From: Pseudomonas inefficax
Lineage (GTDB): Bacteria; Pseudomonadota; Gammaproteobacteria; Pseudomonadales; Pseudomonadaceae
Reading direction: 5' to 3'
DNA length: 64,000 nucleotides
NCBI RefSeq assembly: GCF_900277125.1
Contig: NZ_OPYN01000070.1
Coordinates: 212-64,211, forward strand
Positions 26,796 to 36,624 of the stretch are shown here, piece by piece. A program made the translations under genes and the position numbers. Below the pieces are notes generated by a model, which was given only the letters and a program-made list of their open reading frames with translations, was not told the origin of the DNA and did not search any database. Within the stretch, counting starts at the first letter, position 1. Every line of letters begins with the position of its first letter.

Positions 26796-28073
26796 GTGGA
26801 CGAATACCAGCAAACCATCCGCGCCCTGTCCGACCGCATCGTTGCGGCACAGACCCCGATCCGGGTTCTGGACGCGGTGAAGTGGGACGACAACATCCGC
26901 CAGGGCTTCCTCAAGGCCAAGGGCAAGGAGCCGCCGGCCGTCGACCGTGCCTACTACCAATCGCGCCCGCTGGCGTTCGATTCCAGCGCGGTCAAGGCCG
27001 AGTTCCAGGGCATCGAGCGCGACATCATTCGCCAGCTCGGCCAGTTCAACCCGGTCGGGCAGATCATGAAGCGCATGTGCCGCGAATACCGCATGGTGGT
27101 GCGCATGCTCGAAGCGCGTGGCACCGAGGATTTCGGCCTTATCTCCCAGGAGCTGTACGGCGCTGCCTCCGACGCCTTCCACGCTGGTGACCCGACCCTG
27201 GCCGACCTCGGCCTGATGCTGTCGGACTACCTGAACAACATCGATGGCCGTGGCGACCTCAAGGACGAACCGAAAAACCTCACCGCCAAGGAAGCCGTGG
27301 AAATCCTCCAGCACCGGCTGAACAAGGTGTTCGGCGAGGCCGAGGAAACCATCCGTGTGTTCGAGTCCGACGGCATCGTCGCCGATGCCGCGGCCGGGGC
27401 CGACTACATCAAGGTGCGTGCCGACGCCATGTTCAACTCCCGTGACGTGCGCGCCCTGGAGGTGCATGAAGGGCTAGTGCATGTCGGCACCACGCTCAAC
27501 GGCCTGAACCAGCCGATCTGTACCTTCCTGGCCAAGGGCCCGCCCTCGTCGACGGTGACCCAGGAAGGCCTGGCCATCCTCATGGAGGTGATCGCCTTCG
27601 CCTCCTACCCCAGCCGCCTGCGCAAGCTCACCAACCGCACCCGCGCCATCCACATGGTCGAGGAGGGGGCCGATTTCATGCAGGTCTACAACTTCTTCCG
27701 CGAGCAGGGTTTCGAGATGGCGCAGAGCTACAGCAACGCCAGCCGGGTGTTCCGCGGGTCGGTGCCCAATGGGCTGCCATTTACCAAGGACTTGTCCTAC
27801 CTCAAAGGCTTCATCATGGTTTACAACTACATTCAGTTGGCCGTGAAGAAGGGCAAGCTCGAACAGATCCCGTTGCTGTTCTGTGGCAAGACCACTCTGG
27901 AAGACATGCGTACCCTGCGACAGCTGGTCGAGGAAGGCCTGGTCGAGCCGCCCAAGTACCTGCCCGAGCAGTTCCGCGACCTCAACGCGCTGTCGGCCTG
28001 GATGTGCTTCTCCAACTTCCTCAACCACCTGAGCCTGGATCGCATTGAAGCCGATTACGCGAACATTCTCTGA
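26796..28073 (+). CDS. DUF1704 (QEGLA-motif) protein with HExxxH, putative metallopeptidase
   Basis: Cytosolic protein of 425 aa belonging to DUF1704/TIGR02421, often named flavohemoglobin-expression-modulating QEGLA protein. The residues HEGLVH (His224-His229) make an HExxxH pattern, and QEGLA (residues 256-260) gives Glu257 as a possible third metal ligand. The same family includes eukaryotic MATCAP tyrosine carboxypeptidases, which use HExxxH zinc sites. So a zinc peptidase role is plausible but unproven for bacteria. The GTG at 26796 follows AAAGGAG with good spacing. The 3' end overlaps the next gene by 29 bp. Confidence 0.9.
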   Translation: MDEYQQTIRALSDRIVAAQTPIRVLDAVKWDDNIRQGFLKAKGKEPPAVDRAYYQSRPLAFDSSAVKAEFQGIERDIIRQLGQFNPVGQIMKRMCREYRMVVRMLEARGTEDFGLISQELYGAASDAFHAGDPTLADLGLMLSDYLNNIDGRGDLKDEPKNLTAKEAVEILQHRLNKVFGEAEETIRVFESDGIVADAAAGADYIKVRADAMFNSRDVRALEVHEGLVHVGTTLNGLNQPICTFLAKGPPSSTVTQEGLAILMEVIAFASYPSRLRKLTNRTRAIHMVEEGADFMQVYNFFREQGFEMAQSYSNASRVFRGSVPNGLPFTKDLSYLKGFIMVYNYIQLAVKKGKLEQIPLLFCGKTTLEDMRTLRQLVEEGLVEPPKYLPEQFRDLNALSAWMCFSNFLNHLSLDRIEADYANIL

Positions 28074-28968
28074 GTGCTGCCGCCTGCTGGCCCTGGGTTT
28101 GATCCTGCTGGGCCTGAGCGGTTGCAGCAGCCTGCTGTTCTACCCCGAGCGTGGCCAGGCGTTCACGCCCGAGCGGGCGAGGCTCGAGTACCGCGATGTC
28201 ACCCTGACCACTGCTGATGGCATCCGCCTGCATGGCTGGTGGTTGCCGGCCAAGGCCGGGGTCGAGGTCAAGGGTTCGGTGCTGCACCTGCACGGCAATG
28301 GCGGCAACCTGCCCGGGCACCTGGGCGGCAGCTACTGGCTGCCGGAGCAGGGCTACCAGGTGTTGATGATCGATTACCGCGGCTATGGCCTGTCGCAGGG
28401 CGAGCCGAGCCTGCCGGAGGTGTACCAGGACATCGCTGCGGCCATGGCCTGGCTGGACCAGGCGCCGGAGGTCAAGGGCAAGCCGCTGGTACTGCTGGGG
28501 CAGAGCCTTGGCGGGGCCATGGCCATTCACTACCTGGCGGCTCACCCGGAGCAGCGCCAGCGTTTCAGTGCCCTGGTGTTCGACGGGGTGCCGGCCAGTT
28601 ACCGTGCGGTCGGGCGCTTTGCCCTCAGCACCTCGTGGATGACCTGGCCGCTGCAGGTGCCGCTGTCCTGGCTGGTGCCGGACGGCGATAGCGCGATCCG
28701 CTCGATCGAACAACTGAGCAGCCCGCCCAAGCTGTTCTTCCACAGCATCGACGACACCCTGGTGCCGATGGACAACGGCATCCGCCTGTACCAGCACGCG
28801 CCAGCGCCGCGGGTGCTGCAACTTACCCGTGGTGGCCACGTGCAGACCTTCGCCGACCCGACCTGGCGCCAGGTGATGCTGCGCTTCCTCGACGACCCCA
28901 GCCATTTCAACGGCCTGCGGCGGCTGGCTGAAGTACCCAATTACCCTGACGAGAAGAACAAGCAATGA
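28045..28968 (+). CDS. Lipoprotein alpha/beta-hydrolase
   Basis: Predicted esterase-type hydrolase of 307 aa, probably membrane anchored. The N-terminus has a hydrophobic stretch ending in a lipobox (ILLGLSGC). The catalytic triad candidates are Ser in GQSLGGAM, Asp in SIDDTLVPMD and His in GGHVQTF, with oxyanion part LHLHGNGGN. This is the BEM46/YfhR type. The start is uncertain: TTG at 28045 lies within the DUF1704 gene and gives a full lipoprotein signal, and no ATG gives one. Translation is probably coupled. The substrate is unknown. Confidence 0.85.
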   Translation: MKPITRTFSECCRLLALGLILLGLSGCSSLLFYPERGQAFTPERARLEYRDVTLTTADGIRLHGWWLPAKAGVEVKGSVLHLHGNGGNLPGHLGGSYWLPEQGYQVLMIDYRGYGLSQGEPSLPEVYQDIAAAMAWLDQAPEVKGKPLVLLGQSLGGAMAIHYLAAHPEQRQRFSALVFDGVPASYRAVGRFALSTSWMTWPLQVPLSWLVPDGDSAIRSIEQLSSPPKLFFHSIDDTLVPMDNGIRLYQHAPAPRVLQLTRGGHVQTFADPTWRQVMLRFLDDPSHFNGLRRLAEVPNYPDEKNKQ

Positions 28969-29291
28969 GTGAAGAACGCAACGCCATCCCGCTGATCCTG
29001 ACCGGTGTCGGTAGCATCATCGTGACGGTTGGGGCCTTGTGGTACTACGGTTACCTGCATTTCGCCAAGCCCGAGGATGCCCTGTTGCTGCAGGACTTCA
29101 CCATGCTCAAGACCCTCCCCGGCGAGGACTATAAGGTCTCGCTGGACCCGGCGCCACAAGTGGCCCAGTGCGTGGATGGCGTACTGGTGCTGTTCGATAC
29201 CCAGCAGAAAGGCCTGACGGGGGTGCTGGTAGACAACCGCAAGCGCGCGGTGCGTTGCATGGGAGAGGAAACCCCGCAGCAGGTGCAGTGA
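28965..29291 (+). CDS. Small single-pass membrane protein, unknown function
   Basis: 108 aa. One transmembrane segment (about residues 9-29, IPLILTGVGSIIVTVGALWYY), then a soluble domain with two Cys residues that could be periplasmic. It overlaps the hydrolase stop by 4 bp (ATGA), so the DUF1704, hydrolase and this gene form a translationally linked trio. No family recognised. Confidence 0.8.
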   Translation: MSEERNAIPLILTGVGSIIVTVGALWYYGYLHFAKPEDALLLQDFTMLKTLPGEDYKVSLDPAPQVAQCVDGVLVLFDTQQKGLTGVLVDNRKRAVRCMGEETPQQVQ

Positions 29292-29315
29292 GCCTCGATC
29301 TTTGTTGCCTGTGCA

Positions 29316-29477
29316 GGCCCTTTCGCGGCTAAAGCCGCTCCCACAGGGACTGTGCAAAGCTCAAGATATCTGCTGCCTGAACTGGCCTCTTCGCGGGCAT
29401 GCCCGCTCCCACAGGGATCGCGCAAAGCTCGAAACTGGCGCCGTACCTGTGTGAGCGGGCGTGCCCGCGAAGAGGCC
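29316..29477. repeat. Three REP units: one single and one inverted pair
   Basis: A single unit at 29316-29347 (CGGCTAAAGCCG body) is followed by an inverted pair 29384-29415 / 29446-29477 with a different body (CGGGCATGCCCG). One arm of the pair reads CTGTGTGAGC in place of CTGTGGGAGC. The unit count is odd, so one partner is missing or lost. Confidence 0.9.
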
Positions 29478-29492
29478 GGAACAAGCAAAAGA

Positions 29493-29517
29493 AAGCCCCG
29501 CTTCGATCGCGGGGCTT
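29493..29517 (-). terminator. Terminator of the OmpA-like gene
   Basis: On the minus strand: AAGCCCCGC, a 7-nt loop, GCGGGGCTT, then TCTTTT. It lies 20-45 bp after the stop at 29538. Confidence 0.88.
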
Positions 29518-29537
29518 GTCAGTTCAGCTAGCCAGTC

Positions 29538-30329
29538 TTACTGCTGTACCTGGCTCACCGAGCGCGGCGCTACTGGCTGGTTGTCGTTGGAGATGGTCAC
29601 CTCCACCCGACGGTTCTGCGCACGCCCCGAATTGCTCGAGTTGTCCGCTACCGGGTACTCCTTGCCATAGCCCTGGGCGACGATGCGTGCCGGGTCGACG
29701 CCGGCACGTACCAGTGCCATGCGCACGCTGTTGGCGCGGCGCTCGGAGAGGGTCTGGTTGTAGTTGGCCGAGCCTACGCTGTCGGTATAACCCTCGACGA
29801 TCACCTTGCGCTCCGGGTTTTCCTGGAGGAACTGCGCCAGCTTGGTGACGTTCGGGTAGGCGTTGCTCTTGAGTTCGGCCTTGTTGAAGTCGAACAGCAC
29901 GTCACCAAAGGTGACCAGCGTGCCGCGGTCGGTCTGCTTGGCGTTGAGGCTGTCCTGCAGCTTGGCGATCTGTGCGTCGCGGGCGTCCAGCTTGGCCTGG
30001 GCGCGCTGGGCCGAGGCGTTTTTCAGTTCACCTTCGGCGGTGCGCAGGGCGATGGTCTGCTTGGCCACCTCGACGCGCTGGTTGGTCAGGTAGGCCAACT
30101 GGTCGACCTTCTTCTCGTCTTCACGGTCCATGTAGGCCTTGTCGGCCTTGTTCAGCCAGTCCTGGGCGTCCTTGGTCTCCAGCGCTGCAACCTTGCTCGA
30201 TTGCGGGTCGCTCTGCAGCGAGGAGAAGTTGGTGCGGGCCGATTCGAGGTTGGCATTAGGGTCATGCGAGCAGGCAGCAAGACCGACGCTCAGGGCCAGC
30301 AGGGCGGGAATCATGACGTAGTTGCGCAT
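29538..30329 (-). CDS. OmpA-family lipoprotein, peptidoglycan binding
   Basis: Cell-envelope protein of 263 aa. The signal peptide has lipobox LAAC (MRNYVMIPALLALSVGLAAC); then a DUF4398-like helical region; then a coiled-coil stretch. The OmpA domain comes last (about residues 130-245), with the peptidoglycan motif NQTLSERRANSVRMAL and VIVEGYTDSVG. The start at 30329 has AAAGGA eight bases before it; an ATG nine bases upstream is too close. It is one gene after the DUF4398 lipoprotein, with 50 bp between, probably one operon. Confidence 0.92.
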   Translation of the reverse strand: MRNYVMIPALLALSVGLAACSHDPNANLESARTNFSSLQSDPQSSKVAALETKDAQDWLNKADKAYMDREDEKKVDQLAYLTNQRVEVAKQTIALRTAEGELKNASAQRAQAKLDARDAQIAKLQDSLNAKQTDRGTLVTFGDVLFDFNKAELKSNAYPNVTKLAQFLQENPERKVIVEGYTDSVGSANYNQTLSERRANSVRMALVRAGVDPARIVAQGYGKEYPVADNSSNSGRAQNRRVEVTISNDNQPVAPRSVSQVQQ

Positions 30330-30379
30330 AGTGTTCATCCTTTGATCGTTTGCGAAGGCCGAGGTGGGCGGGGCAGGGC

Positions 30380-30793
30380 TCACTGAGCGCTGCGCAGGCC
30401 TTCCTCACGTACGTCCTGAACGCCCTCGCGGGCATCCTGCACGGCCTTCTGGGCCTTGGCCGCCTGGGCCTTGCGTTCGGCGAGGCGGGCGTCCCATTCG
30501 GCCTGTTCGGCCAGGCGCCTGGCGTCGTCGTACTTCTTGTCGTGCATGGCGATCTCGGCCTGCTTGAACTTGTCCTGGGCCGCTTTCATCTCCACGGCGG
30601 CGAACTCGGTGCCGCCAGCGCTGACGGCGGAGTTCACGGCGGACTGGGTGACTGCATACTGCTCGGTGGGCGGGTTGCCGGCACAGCCGGCCAGGACCAA
30701 ACTGCTGCCCAGGGCCAGTGCTGCCAGCTTGAACCCGCGCACATGAGTGGATGAGGGTTTGTGGATGCGGGTGTTCTTGGTGGTCAGTTCCAT
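30380..30793 (-). CDS. DUF4398 lipoprotein
   Basis: Lipoprotein of 137 aa, signal peptide with LAGC lipobox (FKLAALALGSSLVLAGC). The DUF4398 domain has long amphipathic helices rich in Ala, Glu, Lys and Arg (KAAQDKFKQAEIAMHDKKYD). The downstream OmpA protein carries a similar helical region. The start at 30793 has AGGAG with 7-bp spacing. The pair probably contributes to envelope integrity; no precise function known. Confidence 0.9.
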   Translation of the reverse strand: MELTTKNTRIHKPSSTHVRGFKLAALALGSSLVLAGCAGNPPTEQYAVTQSAVNSAVSAGGTEFAAVEMKAAQDKFKQAEIAMHDKKYDDARRLAEQAEWDARLAERKAQAAKAQKAVQDAREGVQDVREEGLRSAQ

Positions 30794-30980
30794 TGGATCA
30801 CTCCTGTTTACGACGTTGTCCGTAGCAGTCCATCGCTCGTTCCCTGACACGTGCGCGCGCTTCAGCTCAACGGTGCACAACGGCAGGTGTGCAGGGTTTT
30901 AGCGTGATGGCTATTGGCTGTGACTGACGCGTTTTTCGGATAGTTCAGAAAAAAACATCCCGAACGGATAACTATTTCTG

Positions 30981-30994
30981 ACTGATCGGTCAGT
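30981..30994. promoter_or_regulatory. TetR-type palindrome upstream of the DUF4398 gene
   Basis: ACTGATCGGTCAGT is a perfect 14-bp palindrome, extended by CTGAC at its left. It lies about 190 bp upstream of the DUF4398 start and 77 bp from the stop of the next minus gene. It has the shape of a TetR operator (like ACTGACC half-sites), but the controlling protein cannot be named. Confidence 0.4.
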
Positions 30995-31030
30995 GCGGTT
31001 GGCCTGGAACTTTTGTGGGATGCTGCGGTA

Positions 31031-31056
31031 TTCCGGGCCTTTTATCAGGCCCGGAA
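31031..31056. other. 9-bp-stem hairpin after the small conserved gene
   Basis: TTCCGGGCC-TTTTATCA-GGCCCGGAA, perfect stem. It lies 16 bp after the stop (31072) of the minus-strand gene. No U-run follows on that strand, so it is a weak terminator or processing site. Confidence 0.5.
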
Positions 31057-31071
31057 CGCTGGGGTGGCGGG

Positions 31072-31416
31072 TTACTTTTCGTTGTCCGCTGCGGGGTTGA
31101 TCAGGGCTTGCAGATGCTGTCGCGACAGTGACAAAAAGCGCGGGGTAGGGCCGATGTCCTCGTACAGCGGGTCGCCTTCCTCGTCGGTGGCGATGACCTG
31201 GCGGCCTTGCACATAGGGGAAGCTGGCCTCCAGTTCCTCGAGGGCTGCCGCGACCAGTTCACCGAGCAGTTCTTCGGCGGTGCGCTTGGGGTACATGTCG
31301 ATCAGCGCCGCCAGGCGCGCTTCTGACTCAAGGTCCAGATGCAGGATATGGCCCGTGGGGCTGAGGGTACCGGCGGCATTCTGTTCCCAGTGCTGGGCGA
31401 GTTCACGGATTTTCAT
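31072..31416 (-). CDS. Conserved Pseudomonas protein of unknown function
   Basis: 114 aa. Starts MKIRELAQHWEQNAAGTLS and has an acidic middle region (EELLGELVAAALEELEASFPYVQG) and a terminal PTPRFLSLSRQHL. It looks cytoplasmic and soluble; no signal or membrane segment. Homologues are seen next to ppc in pseudomonads and are sometimes labelled pilin assembly protein with no solid evidence. The ATG at 31416 is the only start with conserved sequence; longer frames run into REP DNA. Confidence 0.75.
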   Translation of the reverse strand: MKIRELAQHWEQNAAGTLSPTGHILHLDLESEARLAALIDMYPKRTAEELLGELVAAALEELEASFPYVQGRQVIATDEEGDPLYEDIGPTPRFLSLSRQHLQALINPAADNEK

Positions 31417-31548
31417 GATGACCTCTGGTGGCGCCTTCAAGGGCTGCATTGCATGGGAGTGTCGTGCTTTCACTTTAGTTTGCTTTGGCCGATCACGGCT
31501 TGCCATCGGCGCCTGGCTGTGGGCACTCTTGCCAGGTATGCCGCAGCC

Positions 31549-31636
31549 TTTGTGGGAGCGGGCGTGCCCGCGAACACCGGCAACGCCGGTGCCAGACACC
31601 GCGTTGGATTCTTCGCGGGCACGCCCGCTCCCACAA
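31549..31636. repeat. REP inverted pair
   Basis: Begins TTGTGGGAGCGGGCGTGCCC and ends GGGCACGCCCGCTCCCACAA. The centre has GCAACGCCGGTGCC. It sits in the 281-bp divergent gap between the small gene and ppc; no gene is there. Confidence 0.92.
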
Positions 31637-31697
31637 GGGATTGCGTAAAGGCTGTAAAGGGATGCAATGCGCCAGAGCCGCGCCGGAGAGAGGGCCA

Positions 31698-34325
31698 ATG
31701 ACCGATATCGATGTGCGTTTGCGTGAAGATGTCCATGTGTTGGGTGAGCTGCTCGGCGATACCATTCGCCAGCAGCACGGCGAGGCGTTCCTGCAGAAGA
31801 TCGAGGACATCCGCCACAGTGCCAAGGCCGACCGCCGCAGTGCCGGCGAGCAACTGAGCTCGACCCTGGCGGACCTGGCCGATGAGGACTTGCTACCCGT
31901 GGCCAGGGCCTTCAACCAGTTCCTCAACCTGGCCAACATGGCCGAGCAGTACCAGTTGATCCGCCGCCGCGATACCGATCAGCCCGAGCCGTTCGAGGCC
32001 CGGGTGCTGCCCGAGCTGCTGGCGCGCCTGAAGCAGGCAGGGCACAGCAATGATGCCCTGGCCCGGCAATTGGCCAAGCTCGACATCCAGCTGGTACTCA
32101 CCGCGCACCCCACCGAGGTGGCTCGCCGCACCCTGATCCAGAAGTACGACGCCATCGCCGGCCAACTGGCTGCCCAGGACCACCGCGACCTGACCCCGAG
32201 CGAACGCCAGCAGGTGCGCGAGCGCCTGCGCCGGCTGATCGCCGAGGCCTGGCACACCGAAGAAATCCGCCGCACCCGACCCACGCCGGTGGACGAAGCC
32301 AAGTGGGGCTTCGCGGTGATCGAGCATTCGCTGTGGCACGCCATCCCCAGCCACTTGCGCAAGGTCGACAAGGCCCTGCTGGAGGCTACCGGCCTGCGCC
32401 TGCCATTGGAGGCGGCGCCAATTCGCTTCGCCTCGTGGATGGGCGGTGACCGTGATGGCAACCCCAACGTGACCGCAGCGGTCACCCGCGAAGTGCTGCT
32501 GCTGGCACGTTGGATGGCTGCCGACCTGTTCCTGCGCGACATCGATGCGCTGGCTTCCGAGTTGTCCATGCAGCAGGCCGACGATGCCCTGCGCGAGCGG
32601 GTCGGCGACAGCGCCGAACCCTACCGTTCCCTGCTCAAGCAACTGCGCGATCGCCTGCGCGCAACGCGCGCCTGGGCGCATTCGGCTTTGACCAGCAGCC
32701 AGCCGGCCAGCGCCGAGGTGCTGGTGGACAACCGCGACCTGATCGCGCCGCTGGAGCTGTGCTACCAGTCCCTGCACGCCTGCGGCATGGGTGTGATCGC
32801 CGAAGGCCCGTTGCTCGACTGCCTGCGCCGCGCCGTGACCTTCGGCCTGTTCCTGGGCCGCCTGGACGTACGCCAGGACGCCGCCCGCCACCGTGATGCA
32901 TTGAGCGAGATTACCGACTACCTGGGCCTGGGGCATTATGCCGACTGGGATGAAGAGCAGCGCATCGAGTTCCTCCAGGCCGAGCTGAAAAACCGCCGGC
33001 CACTGCTGCCCGCGCACTTCAAGCCGCAGGCTGATACCGCCGAGGTGCTGGCCACCTGCCGGGAAATTGCCGCCGCGCCAGCCGCATCGCTGGGCTCTTA
33101 CGTCATCTCCATGGCCGGTGCTGCCTCGGATGTGCTGGCGGTGCAGCTGCTGCTGAAGGAGGCCGGCCTGACTCGGCCCATGCGCGTGGTGCCGCTGTTC
33201 GAGACCTTGGCCGACCTCGACAATGCCGGCCCGGTGATGCAACGCCTGCTCGGCCTGCCAGGCTACCGCGCCAACCTGCGCGGCCCGCAGGAAGTGATGA
33301 TCGGCTATTCCGACTCGGCCAAGGACGCTGGTACCACAGCTGCGGCCTGGGCGCAGTATCGGGCGCAGGAAAACCTGGTGCGTATCTGCTCCGAGCACCA
33401 GGTCGAGTTGCTGCTGTTCCACGGCCGTGGCGGCACGGTAGGCCGCGGCGGTGGCCCGGCCCACGCAGCGATCCTGTCGCAGCCGCCGGGTTCGGTTGCG
33501 GGGCGTTTCCGCACCACCGAGCAGGGCGAGATGATTCGCTTCAAGTTCGGTTTGCCGGGTATTGCCGAGCAGAACCTCAACCTGTACCTGGCTGCCGTGC
33601 TCGAAGCCACCTTGTTGCCGCCGCCACCACCGCAGCCGGCCTGGCGCGAGGTGATGGACCAGCTTGCCGCCGATGGCGTCAAGGCCTACCGCGGCGTGGT
33701 GCGGGAGAACCCCGATTTTGTCGAGTACTTCCGCCAGTCGACCCCCGAGCAGGAACTGGGGCGCCTGCCGCTGGGCAGCCGCCCGGCCAAGCGCCGCGCC
33801 GGTGGCATCGAAAGCTTGCGGGCCATCCCGTGGATCTTCGGCTGGACCCAGACCCGCCTGATGCTGCCAGCCTGGCTTGGCTGGGAGACGGCATTGAACA
33901 ATGCCCTGGCCCGTGGCCAGGGTGAACTGCTGGCGCAAATGCGCGAGCAATGGCCGTTCTTCCGCACCCGCATCGACATGCTCGAGATGGTACTGGCCAA
34001 GGCCGATGCGCAGATCGCCGAGGCCTACGACGAACGTCTAGTGCAACCGCACCTGCTGCCTTTGGGTGCGCACCTGCGCGACCTATTGTCGCAGTCGTGC
34101 CAGGTGGTACTGGGCCTCACCGGGCAGCCGGTGCTACTGGCGCACAGCCCCGAGACGCTGGAATTCATCAGCCTGCGCAATACCTACCTGGACCCGTTGC
34201 ACCGCCTGCAGGCCGAGTTGCTGGCCCGTTCGCGCAGCCGCGAAGCCGCTCTGGACAGCCCGTTGGAGCAGGCCTTGCTGGTCACTGTGGCGGGTATTGC
34301 AGCCGGCCTGCGCAACACCGGCTGA
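31698..34325 (+). CDS. ppc: Phosphoenolpyruvate carboxylase
   Basis: Anaplerotic enzyme that adds bicarbonate to PEP, giving oxaloacetate. 875 aa, normal bacterial size. The catalytic His is at residue 137 in [13 protein letters not shown] (E. coli His138). The glycine-rich active-site loop [14 protein letters not shown] and the C-terminal [12 protein letters not shown] are present. The ATG at 31698 begins [12 protein letters not shown]; a longer frame is REP DNA. It is upstream of adk with a 258-bp gap. Confidence 0.97.
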   Translation: MTDIDVRLREDVHVLGELLGDTIRQQHGEAFLQKIEDIRHSAKADRRSAGEQLSSTLADLADEDLLPVARAFNQFLNLANMAEQYQLIRRRDTDQPEPFEARVLPELLARLKQAGHSNDALARQLAKLDIQLVLTAHPTEVARRTLIQKYDAIAGQLAAQDHRDLTPSERQQVRERLRRLIAEAWHTEEIRRTRPTPVDEAKWGFAVIEHSLWHAIPSHLRKVDKALLEATGLRLPLEAAPIRFASWMGGDRDGNPNVTAAVTREVLLLARWMAADLFLRDIDALASELSMQQADDALRERVGDSAEPYRSLLKQLRDRLRATRAWAHSALTSSQPASAEVLVDNRDLIAPLELCYQSLHACGMGVIAEGPLLDCLRRAVTFGLFLGRLDVRQDAARHRDALSEITDYLGLGHYADWDEEQRIEFLQAELKNRRPLLPAHFKPQADTAEVLATCREIAAAPAASLGSYVISMAGAASDVLAVQLLLKEAGLTRPMRVVPLFETLADLDNAGPVMQRLLGLPGYRANLRGPQEVMIGYSDSAKDAGTTAAAWAQYRAQENLVRICSEHQVELLLFHGRGGTVGRGGGPAHAAILSQPPGSVAGRFRTTEQGEMIRFKFGLPGIAEQNLNLYLAAVLEATLLPPPPPQPAWREVMDQLAADGVKAYRGVVRENPDFVEYFRQSTPEQELGRLPLGSRPAKRRAGGIESLRAIPWIFGWTQTRLMLPAWLGWETALNNALARGQGELLAQMREQWPFFRTRIDMLEMVLAKADAQIAEAYDERLVQPHLLPLGAHLRDLLSQSCQVVLGLTGQPVLLAHSPETLEFISLRNTYLDPLHRLQAELLARSRSREAALDSPLEQALLVTVAGIAAGLRNTG

Positions 34326-34496
34326 AGGTAGGCCCGGTGCGGCCACGGCGGGTGCCGTGGCGGACATGCAGGTGGGCGAAGCGGGGGGTTGCGCCGGGCG
34401 CAACCGCCTGCCAGGCCAGCCGTAGGTGGCGCATTCCTGCAACTTTGGGACGCTTGTCTGGCTGCCGGGCGCTGTGTATCTTGAGCAGCCTTCTGA

Positions 34497-35234
<738 letters not shown>

Positions 35235-35253
35235 TCCAGTACCTGACGCACCT

Positions 35254-35286
35254 CGACAACGGCCCGCTTGCGGGCCGTTGTCGTTT
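35254..35286 (+). terminator. Terminator of adk
   Basis: CGACAACGGCCCG-CTTG-CGGGCCGTTGTCG: a perfect 13-bp stem with a 4-nt loop followed by TTT. Located 20 bp after the stop. Confidence 0.88.
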
Positions 35287-35320
35287 GTGGGGCGCGGCAT
35301 TGCGGTCCTGATGCGGCCTA

Positions 35321-35405
35321 TGTGGGAGCGGGCGTGCCCGCGAAGAATTCAACGCGGTGGCTGGCACCGGCTGGGCCGGTGTTCGCGGGCACGCCCGCTC
35401 CCACA
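35321..35405. repeat. REP inverted pair
   Basis: TGTGGGAGCGGGCGTGCCCGCGAA and its complement at 35382-35405; the centre has a GGCACCGGCTGGGCCGGTG palindrome. It lies between adk and tsaB, in a 290-bp gap that otherwise holds the adk terminator. Confidence 0.92.
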
Positions 35406-35481
35406 GAGACCGTGCCAGTTCGCCATGTAGCGCTTAATGGCCATACAGCGGCCCCTTAGGGACACAACGCCGCCGCTGCTC

Positions 35482-35487
35482 TATACT
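35482..35487 (+). promoter_or_regulatory. Possible -10 box of tsaB
   Basis: TATACT, 38 bp before the ATG. No strong -35. Suggests a short leader. Confidence 0.3.
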
Positions 35488-35524
35488 GCCGCTCTTTTCC
35501 CCCTAGTACCTGGATACCCGTTCG

Positions 35525-36199
35525 ATGACCACCCTCCTGGCCCTGGATACCGCCACCGAAGCCTGTTCCGTCGCACTGCTGCATGACGGCAAGGTAACCA
35601 GCCATTACGAGGTGATCCCGCGCATGCATGCCCAGAAGCTGCTGCCGATGATCAAGCACCTGCTGGCCGAGTCCGGCGTGGCGCTCAATGCACTGGATGC
35701 CATCGCCTTTGGCCGTGGCCCGGGCGCGTTCACTGGGGTGCGTATCGCCATCGGTGTGGTCCAGGGCCTGGCCTTCGCTCTGGAGCGCCCGGTTTTGCCG
35801 GTGTCCAACCTGGCCGCACTGGCACAGGGCGCGCTGCGCGAACAGGGTGTGCAGCAAGTGGCGGCCGCCATTGATGCGCGCATGGATGAAGTGTATTGGG
35901 GCTGCTACCGGGCCACCAACGGTGAAATGCGCCTGGTCGGCCAGGAGGCAGTGCTGCCGCCCGAGCAGGTGGCGCTGCCGGTGGGCAGTGCTGGCGAGTG
36001 GTTCGGTGCCGGTACCGGTTGGGGCTATGCCGAGCGCCTGGCGGTGCAAGTGGCCGCCAGCAATGCCAGTGCCTTGCCCAACGCCCTGGACATTCTCGCC
36101 CTGGCCAGCTTTGCCTGGGCACGCGGCGAGGCAATCGTTGCCGAACAGGCGCAGCCGGTGTACCTGCGCGATAATGTAGCCACACCCAAGAAGCGCTGA
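35525..36199 (+). CDS. tsaB: tRNA t6A synthesis protein TsaB
   Basis: Non-catalytic partner of TsaD and TsaE in making N6-threonylcarbamoyladenosine at A37 of ANN-decoding tRNAs. 224 aa with the ASKHA fold: N-terminal LLALDTATEACSVAL and the glycine-rich FGRGPGAFTGVRIAIG. TsaB carries the fold but has lost most catalytic residues. It links to TcdA, which modifies t6A further, later in the window. Confidence 0.96.
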   Translation: MTTLLALDTATEACSVALLHDGKVTSHYEVIPRMHAQKLLPMIKHLLAESGVALNALDAIAFGRGPGAFTGVRIAIGVVQGLAFALERPVLPVSNLAALAQGALREQGVQQVAAAIDARMDEVYWGCYRATNGEMRLVGQEAVLPPEQVALPVGSAGEWFGAGTGWGYAERLAVQVAASNASALPNALDILALASFAWARGEAIVAEQAQPVYLRDNVATPKKR

Positions 36200-36330
36200 G
36201 TGCTGCTCGTCGGTTATCGCCGATGACACTAAAACCTTTTGCGCGATCTGTGGTCCAGTTATCACTCGAGCATTAGCGATGGACCCCTGATGCTGCTAAA
36301 TTGCCATCATTGGTCCTGAGTGCTCATGCC

Positions 36331-36621
36331 ATGCGTATCGACGGTTTCTCATCGCAGTCCTATCCGATCAAGCGCACGCCGCGCAAGGCAGCGGTGCGTG
36401 ACGAGGCCATCGATGATGCCGAGGTGATCGAGGAGGTCGAGAGCGCCCCTCAGGAAACCACCGCCCGCCGTCGCAGCGGTGGCCTGCCAGCCCGCCAGCA
36501 GGACATGATCTTCCCACGCGCCCGTGACCGCCGCACCGCTACCGCATTGGCCAGCTACCTGAGCACCGCCGGTTTTACCGACTGGGACATGGAAGTACTG
36601 GGGCTCGACCTGTACATTTAG
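36331..36621 (+). CDS. Small conserved protein of unknown function
   Basis: 96 aa. Charged and low complexity (EAIDDAEVIEEVESAPQE; RARDRRTATALASY) with a C-terminal FTDWDMEVLGLDLYI. No signal or TM. Begins MRIDGFSSQSYP, a pattern I recognise from other Pseudomonas proteins with no assigned role. The DUF72 gene begins 4 bases after its stop, so the two may be one unit. Confidence 0.72.
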   Translation: MRIDGFSSQSYPIKRTPRKAAVRDEAIDDAEVIEEVESAPQETTARRRSGGLPARQQDMIFPRARDRRTATALASYLSTAGFTDWDMEVLGLDLYI

Positions 36622-36624
36622 TGG

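Noticed and set aside
31893..33950. 685-aa open frame opposite ppc
   Set aside because: Antisense shadow; ppc is complete with catalytic motifs.
36200..36330. Start of the 96-aa gene at 36301
   Set aside because: The TTG start there gives a nonconserved extension; ATG 36331 begins the recognisable MRIDGFSSQSYP.
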